Assembly: GCA_025738555.1 (NCBI GenBank) | Contig: JAOVFP010000003.1 | Span: 3,162,001-3,226,000, forward strand | Length of the DNA: 64,000 nucleotides | Direction: 5' to 3' | Origin: Cyathus striatus | Taxonomy: Eukaryota > Basidiomycota > Agaricomycetes > Agaricales > Nidulariaceae | Shown: one piece after another, positions 58,141-64,000 of the stretch | Layout: each line of letters opens with the position of its first letter | Position numbering within the stretch: the stretch's first letter is position 1 | Position numbers and translations under genes: made by a program | The notes under the pieces: generated by a model | The model's input: the letters and a program-made list of their open reading frames with translations, nothing else | What the model was told of the DNA's origin: nothing | The model's database searches: none

Positions 58141-60657
58141 GATTATAATGGGACCAGCTTCATGAATAGTTATGATGCTTCGGGACGACATTTTATTTAT
58201 TACTTATGTTGTGTATCATTATTATATTTTATAGCAATGCCTCGGGACCACCATGAACAATCAATCAGTGGTCTCCCCTCTTAGCTCTATTTCTCACGGT
58301 TCTAAATGCTTTAAGTCAGTATAAAGGAATAGGGCCGACGAGCGGCAATGCCCACTACCAACAGGATTAAACCAATTCATGGGAAGATGAATTCGGAGCC
58401 AGCTGCAGAGTAAAGATAGCCACTGTGACCTAGAGCTCTTTTATTCGATACCTGTCCTCAAAATCTTATCTTTTGTATAGATAATAGGAATATCGTTAAA
58501 AGAAGCGCCACCTATATTAAAATTTGGTTTTAGGCAGGTAATGATGGCTGAGGCTTTGTACCAGGTGAAATGAAGAACGGCACCTTGATGGTATGATGCA
58601 AGTGTTAAACAAAATGATACGAAACAGAACAGTAGAAAGTCCCATTTTATCACTTTTTCATTCTTGTGCGATACAGCCTTCAAGGTAGTTGCTAAATTTC
58701 ATTCTCCCTCTAATCATTGCAACGAGTGTGTTACCATCACTGCGCTTAGCAACAGGTACTGTTAGACGGGGGTCTAGGAAGTGTCCAGTCTCGAAATTAC
58801 AAGTGGAAGCTCCCCCTTAAGTAAGTGGACTGATCCTGTTTAAAATAAACAACCAGCTCGATTTAAAGACTTGAGAATGGGGTAGTCAAGATATCCAGTA
58901 CATAGAAAAAAGTTTAACATACTCTTAGTTCGACTCGTGAAAGTACAAAGTCTTAAGCCCAGACAAGGAGCACGAGGAAGGATAACTTGAAGTATCCCAT
59001 CCACCTAGAGAAGACATACCTTTATAGCTCGCAACTCAAAAGTTGTCTATATCATGCCAAAAAAATATCCGAGAAAGACCAAGAATTTAACCAAGAAGAT
59101 GATATATAATGGATAGGAACGGGGTCACTGAAACGACTGACAAATACGATGTGTACAGCACAGATTCGCCAGACAGACGACATGCTACTGAAGAAATATG
59201 AGCTTTCAACGTCAAATCTAAGTCATGTAGACGTGGTGCGTATGATGAACCTAGTGGGTACAGCACGTAGTATCTGCAGCTGGAAAGCTAGGGATGAGTT
59301 TCGAGGTTGCCAAAGAGACTGACGACAAGATTTCCCAGTTAGTACAAAGACCAAGAGCCATCTAGCCAAAGAACAAGCACCAGTTTTCGAGAAAAACCCA
59401 AGACATTAACAGGCTAGGAAAGCCTCCGATCAAGCCACAGAAAGCCACCAGATATAATGGATAGGAGATAGGAATGTGTCGAAAAGACTGAGAGGCTGGC
59501 CGATACAGCCCACAAGGATAACTGCACTGTCCAGACGACCACTGCGCAAGAAAGAGGTCGAATACAGTTGAATGGCGCGTTCATCACCTCCTTCACCGTA
59601 TTGACATGGTGTGCGGGTGTGGGTGAAGATTTAATTGGGATGCGCGGTGGTGCAATGGTAATGCAGCCTACACCCCTACTTTCGACGATGACGGTGGAGT
59701 TTGTGAACGCCGGGAGGGAGGTTACGGTGCACCACGGTTACCCCTGTCCTGTTGTTGAGGGGTGGAGGAATTGTAGGTGGGACGAGCGGCATTACTGTTC
59801 TCTGCATTTGAGGAGCCCTCCTCCTCGTGTCCGCTGCTGTTTACAAAGACCCACTGTTTTCTAAAGCTTAACAAGGATCGATAATTCACAACCGACCATT
59901 TAGAGTTTGCTGGACATAAGACTGAAGTGTCCGGAAGTGGGGTGTTCCACAGAGATGGTAGCAGAGAAAGTATTGGAGGGGGTGCAGGTGCACAGTTTGA
60001 CATCCGCACAGCTAACTCGTCATAGTTCAGTATTGGAGAAGGGGGGGGTCCGGGGATGGTTTCCGATGCAGAGGCGTGTGTGCAAGTTTGGGATGGCAGC
60101 GATGGACAGAGTGTGCGACAGACAGGGTGTTTGTGATGTTTGCGGAGTCTCGTGCTGCCAGTGTAGATGTAGAAGTTGGTGGATTGGAAAGTGTGTAGCG
60201 TACGTACCATTCATTGCATGTAATCCAACATATCTTCAATCTTCCCCCAAGCTCGAAGCCCTGTTCTTGCCGCTGAAGCTCAGCTCCAGCCTCCAAAGAA
60301 TGATATCTTGCGAAACTTTTCAATGCAGGAGGAAGAAGGCATTCCATGTTATTGAATGAAGTTGGCAGAATAGAGTTCAGTGGATGGTGGTAATCTGTTG
60401 GTAATGAGACAGCTGCAGCATAGTCCGGAAGCCGTCCCGACTATCGACGATCTCACGCTAACGTCACATGACTGGCGTGGATGTATCTCGTCGATAGACG
60501 GTCCGGTAAAATTCGGGAAATTTGAAACTGACGTCCCTTACGCGCCTGCGACGCGTCCACTTTCCCCACTCCCTCACTCAATAGACCCATTCCTCCCCTT
60601 GTCCCCTCCGTTCTCTGCGTAACCCTATATTATACAAACATTGAAGTACATAAAGTA
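58141..60657. other. Gene-free or unrecognised region
   Basis: Open frames on both strands at 59720-60360 overlap each other and have no recognisable domain, so I cannot say which, if any, is real. A TATA-like tatattata at about 60626 sits 30 bp before the next gene. Confidence 0.4.
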
Positions 60658-61288
60658 ATGTCATATCCCTCCAAGAACGCCAGAAAGCAGCGCCAAAACG
60701 AGTGCAACGATGGGCCAGCACAGGGTTTACAGTGTGATGGGAGGGGAGAAGGGTATTTGGCTGCTGTGGAACAGCCTTTGGCGGATACCAGGTGTGTTTT
60801 ATAATCAATTTTTTATCAGTTAATGAGACTGACAATTTGTATCGCTTGCTTCTAGTGATGCGGGCTTAGGTCCTGAGCAAACTGCGACGAAAGTACAAGC
60901 TGCTAGGAGATCTTTGGCTACGAAGGTCTCCGAGCTTTTACCTTATTTCAAGAACGTGTACATAAGTCTATTTGATATGATTATGGTGCTTCTGGATGAA
61001 AGCAACAAGGAGTTTCAAGTATATCGCAGTGAATTGTACAAAGGGGACAATAAAAAGATTTCTTCCATTCTCGATATCTTGGCTGCAAGTGACTCTGAAC
61101 GCTCGAAGCTCGCACTATGGCTCAAGAGCCCCACAGGTACTGGGTTTTATGAAGACTTTATTGAGGAGGAAATGGACACTCTTCACGACGATTATAAGCC
61201 GAAAGGCTTACAGAGAATCACACCGGAGTACAATGAGAACCAGGAGCCGGGTGACTTCATGCATAATACACCTTTCACGCTGCTTTGA
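60658..61288 (+). CDS. Protein of unknown function, two exons
   Basis: Exons 60658-60791 and 60856-61288 give about 188 residues. It starts MSYPSKNARKQRQNE. After the intron it reads DAGLGPEQTATKVQAARRSL, then a helical segment (VSELLPYFKNVYISLFDMIM), and an acidic C-terminal part (YEDFIEEEMDTLHDDY). The splice keeps the frame, and a TATA-like box lies just upstream. I do not recognise the family. It lies directly upstream of the halogenase remnant in the same orientation and stops 130 bp before it. It is not the missing halogenase N-terminus, as no FAD-binding glycine motif is present. Confidence 0.55.
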
Positions 61289-61417
61289 GTTGGAATTCTC
61301 GTGGAATCTTCGTGAGGTTAGATGCAATATAGATCGCTAGAGTTGCCTTAAGTCCAAATAGTTGTCCTTTTTCACTATAATCATTCCAGAAGTCCGTTGA
61401 TACAGCTTTATCGGCAG

Positions 61418-62852
61418 GTATATTTGTCGTGTGTAGTTTGCGAACTTCTAACTTCTCCGAGAAAGATCCCAACCGCCCCGTCTCAGCTCAATGGGAATCA
61501 AAAATCAATGGGACCAGTGGAGCTATTGAATTCGACTACATAATCGACGCTGCTGGCCGTCAAGGTCTATTATCTACGAAATACCATAAAGACCGGAAAA
61601 TGACGCAGAGCCTTAAGGTCTGTGCCGATATCTTTATCCAAAAGTCGTTATGTTTTAATAGGCCCCAAGAATTCAGCTATCTGGGCCTATTATAAGAATG
61701 CTAAACACTATGGAGAAGGAACTGAGCGTGACGGTTAGTGAGAGCAATGCATTCCCATAGTTTTCCATTTGAACAAAGCTAACTTAGCTATTATTTTCAG
61801 GGGCGCCCGTTATCGAATCCCTCCATGGTATGTGCCCTCCACTCCGCTCGGATCACGAATTGACACCCATTTACTATAGATAACACTGGGTGGTGCTGGT
61901 ACATCCCTATTAACGACGACACCATATCCGTTGGATTCGTAATGCACGAAGAGTTTGTAAAGGAAAAGAAGAAAGGCGTACCGCTTGAAGAGTTTTACCT
62001 TGATCAGTTCAAGTATCTCGGTGAGATTCCTCCGCTTCGGGGAGATGCCAAGATGGTTCCAAACAAGGAAGGAAAGGGATCTCCGGTGTACATGGCAAGC
62101 GATTATAGCTATGCCTCCGAGGATGTTGGGAAATTGAACTACCGTATCGCCGGTGATTCAGCTGGTGTGTAGTAGTACTATTTAAAAGTCTGCTAAATGA
62201 GTCTGACACGTTTTACAGCATTCATTGATCCTTTCTTTTCCTCGGGAGTCCATCTCGCATTTGTTGGCGCCTTATCTGCAGCTATATCCATCATTTCCTT
62301 GATTGACGGTGATGCCGACGAGAACACAGCAGCCGAGTTCCACAACGTGGAATTGAAGACCGCATACACTAGGTGCGATCCCACATGTTTAATTTAGTAG
62401 CACATAGATACTGAATCCACTTCTTAAGGTTCTTCATCATTGTGATGGCGGGGTACAAGCAAATGCGCGGTGGAATCAACGTTAACGTGTTGAACGACGT
62501 TAACAAGAACCTTGACAGGGCATTTAGCTTGATTCGCCCTGTGATTCAGAGAACTGGAGATATCGGCGTCAATAACTCCGCAACTGGAGATACACAGTTG
62601 AGCGAAGACGAAATTCGTGCTACGATGGACTTTGTCTTCCGATTGTTTAATCATCAGGATGAAGAGAAAGGGGAAGGGATTCATAGTAGTATCAAGGACT
62701 TGGATGGTGATGCTCGTTCCCGGATTAGTACTACCCTCTCCGGTCAAATCCCGCAGTTAATGAGGCATGATGGAGTTAAACATATTCTTGATTCTGCACG
62801 TGAGAAGATGCGCGTTGCGGTGTTGGGAGATGGTGGCAACATAAGCTTTTAG
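61418..62852 (+). pseudogene. Flavin-dependent halogenase, N-terminally truncated
   Basis: Exons encode SNFSEKDPNRPVSAQWES and FDYIIDAAGRQGLLSTKY, then AIWAYYKNAKHYGEGTERDG and DNTGWCWYIPINDDTISVGF. WCWYIP is the WxWxIP halogenase signature (61891-61908). Later pieces are YRIAGDSA, FIDPFFSSGVHLAFVGALSA and a C-terminal helical domain ending at 62852. The FAD-binding GxGxxG region and about the first 150-180 residues are missing upstream. The family chlorinates or brominates aromatic rings (compare halogenases acting on orsellinate-type groups in mushrooms). Without the FAD site the product should be inactive, unless a distant 5' exon exists. Confidence 0.8.
61995..62476 (+). repeat. Inverted repeat arm within the halogenase
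   Basis: Pairs with 63368-63842 in inverse orientation (coordinates sum to about 125844). The pair diverges by scattered substitutions and a few indels. Confidence 0.85.
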
Positions 62853-63367
62853 ATGTGGCTACCTTTATTCATTGGTTACTTGAAACTACTCCTTTATTAA
62901 ATCAAATTACCTGTTGACTCAGGTTCTGCTCAAATTTCATGTACATTTAAAATGCATATTATGTTTTATTTTACAAGTGGAAGGATAGTCAAAGATAAAT
63001 ATTAGTCTGGACTGTGAAGAATAAACATTCCCCTGGAAAATATGAATGTAAGATTTCAATTTTCTTTAGACAGCACTTATTACTTACTAGGAGGGGGAAG
63101 TGATTCAACGTTTTTGCTTGAGTCACTTAGGTTACGTACTCAGCTGTACTGCCTATTAGAACTTGGTGCGGTGCAAACTGGGTGCCTTTCGCTACTACCG
63201 GAGATGTCAGTGACGTTTGCACTATGTAAGTACTGGTACTAACTCCTGCTCCGAGGAATCTGAGGCCCGAGGCCCTGCAAAGCCGAGAGTTGAGAGAAAG
63301 CCTTACAGTAAGGCCTCTTTCAACGCCGGCATTCCCCTGCTAAAAGCCTCAAAGACCAATCAAAGAC
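62853..63367. other. Spacer between the halogenase and its inverted partial copy
   Basis: AT-rich 3' flank of the halogenase followed by unrelated sequence. No gene recognised. Confidence 0.45.
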
Positions 63368-63842
63368 ATTCCACCTCGCATTTGCTTGTACCCCACCATC
63401 ACAATGACGAAGAACCTTTAAACGTGGATTCAATGTTTGTTTCTACTTGATGAAACAGATGGAATCGCACCTAATGTATGCAGTCTTCAATTCCACACTA
63501 TGGAATTCGGCTGTTGTGTTCTCGTCGGCGTCACCATCAATCAATGAAATGATGAATATGGCTGCAGATAAGGCACCAACAAATGCAAGACGGACTCCCG
63601 AGGAAAAGAAAGGATCAATGAATGCTGTAAAACGTGTCAGACTTATTTAGCAGACTTTAAATAGTACACACCAGCTGAATCACCAGCGATACGGTAGTCC
63701 AGCTTCCCAACATCTTCGGGGGAATAGCTATAATCGCTTGCCATGACTCTGGAGATTCATTTCCTTCCTTGTTTGGGGACATCTTGGCATCTCCCCGAAG
63801 CGGAGGAATCTCACTGAGATACTTGAATTGATCAAGGTACTG
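63368..63842 (-). pseudogene. Inverted partial copy of the halogenase
   Basis: Reverse complement of 61995-62476. It contains the exons around LDQFKYL, the AGDSA region and the FIDPFFSSG region on the minus strand, but neither the WxWxIP exon nor the C-terminal domain. Several substitutions and small deletions are present (for example around 63733-63760). It is clearly non-functional. Confidence 0.85.
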
Positions 63843-64000
63843 TAACTGTTCAGTTACTTGTCACCCAGGGCCGTGAACTTGAACAGAACCCGGATTTGTC
63901 ACGCATCACAACCAAGTCTGAACAGAGGTACAAGAAACTTGGTCAAATTTTGCGAGCGCTCGCTTCGCTCGCGAGCCTAAATTTGAACAGATTTGGGTTT
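63843..64000. other. Repeat-like window edge
   Basis: Contains the perfect-looking inverted motif gcgagcg-ctcgcttcg-ctcgcgagc (about 63952-63976) and aactgttcagtt. It looks like the start of another repeat element cut off by the window end. Confidence 0.35.

Noticed and set aside
59722..60359. Overlapping open frames of 162 (minus) and 150 (plus) codons
   Set aside because: Neither has a recognisable domain, start context or splice support, and they contradict each other.
60658..61288. Candidate missing N-terminus of the halogenase
   Set aside because: It ends in its own stop codon, lacks a GxGxxG dinucleotide-binding motif, and has a helical composition unlike an FAD domain.
63952..63976. 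Inverted motif gcgagcg...ctcgcgagc as a terminator or origin
   Set aside because: Short GC palindromes of this type are common in fungal repeat DNA, and the window ends before any context can be judged.

Overview
The window looks like a filamentous basidiomycete (Agaricomycete) chromosome. Genes carry many short (about 45-70 bp) GT-AG introns. The mix of genes fits that group: a DUF6533-type membrane protein, an SSZ1/Pdr13 Hsp70, a UBP14-type deubiquitinase, YKT6, fungal Helitrons and a halogenase with the flavin-dependent WxWxIP signature. There are no bacterial-type operons, and I saw no rRNA or tRNA genes.

Region 1 (1-27758) is dominated by a giant inverted repeat. The left arm (1-12230, still going at the window start) pairs with the right arm (13747-25917) around a 1516-bp unique centre. 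The centre holds the C-terminal part of a transposase-like protein whose frame starts at the arm boundary. Each arm carries the same cargo. The first gene encodes an HSF-like DNA-binding protein with long tandem repeats. The second is a decayed plasma-membrane H+-ATPase fragment. The other two (here 'gene 1' and 'gene 2') belong to one unrecognised family: N-terminal coiled coil, a W/K-rich middle domain, a disordered stretch and a small C-terminal W-HP-GTE-F domain. The right-arm copies of the HSF-like gene and gene 1 read through. The left-arm copies carry one- or two-base indels, mostly in short homopolymers. The two HSF-like copies have unrelated C-terminal helices on otherwise near-identical bodies. 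The right arm ends inside intact SSZ1, and the left arm holds only a diverged SSZ1 3' fragment.

Region 2 (27759-41830) is ordinary gene space: SSZ1, an aldehyde dehydrogenase, two related small secreted proteins, UBP14, YKT6 and a decayed SMN-like gene.

Region 3 (42452-53902) is nested mobile DNA. A TA-flanked element with 14-16-bp terminal inverted repeats is interrupted at an A|T site by three Helitrons joined head to tail. Each unit reads 5'-TC...hairpin...CTTG-3' on the minus strand, and the next unit starts at the very next base. The middle unit is autonomous in design (HUH Rep plus Pif1-type helicase), but its long frame has two TGA stops where arginine CGA is expected.

Region 4 (53903-64000) is sparse: a DUF6533 protein, a two-exon protein of unknown function, and a 5'-truncated halogenase with a partial inverted copy downstream.
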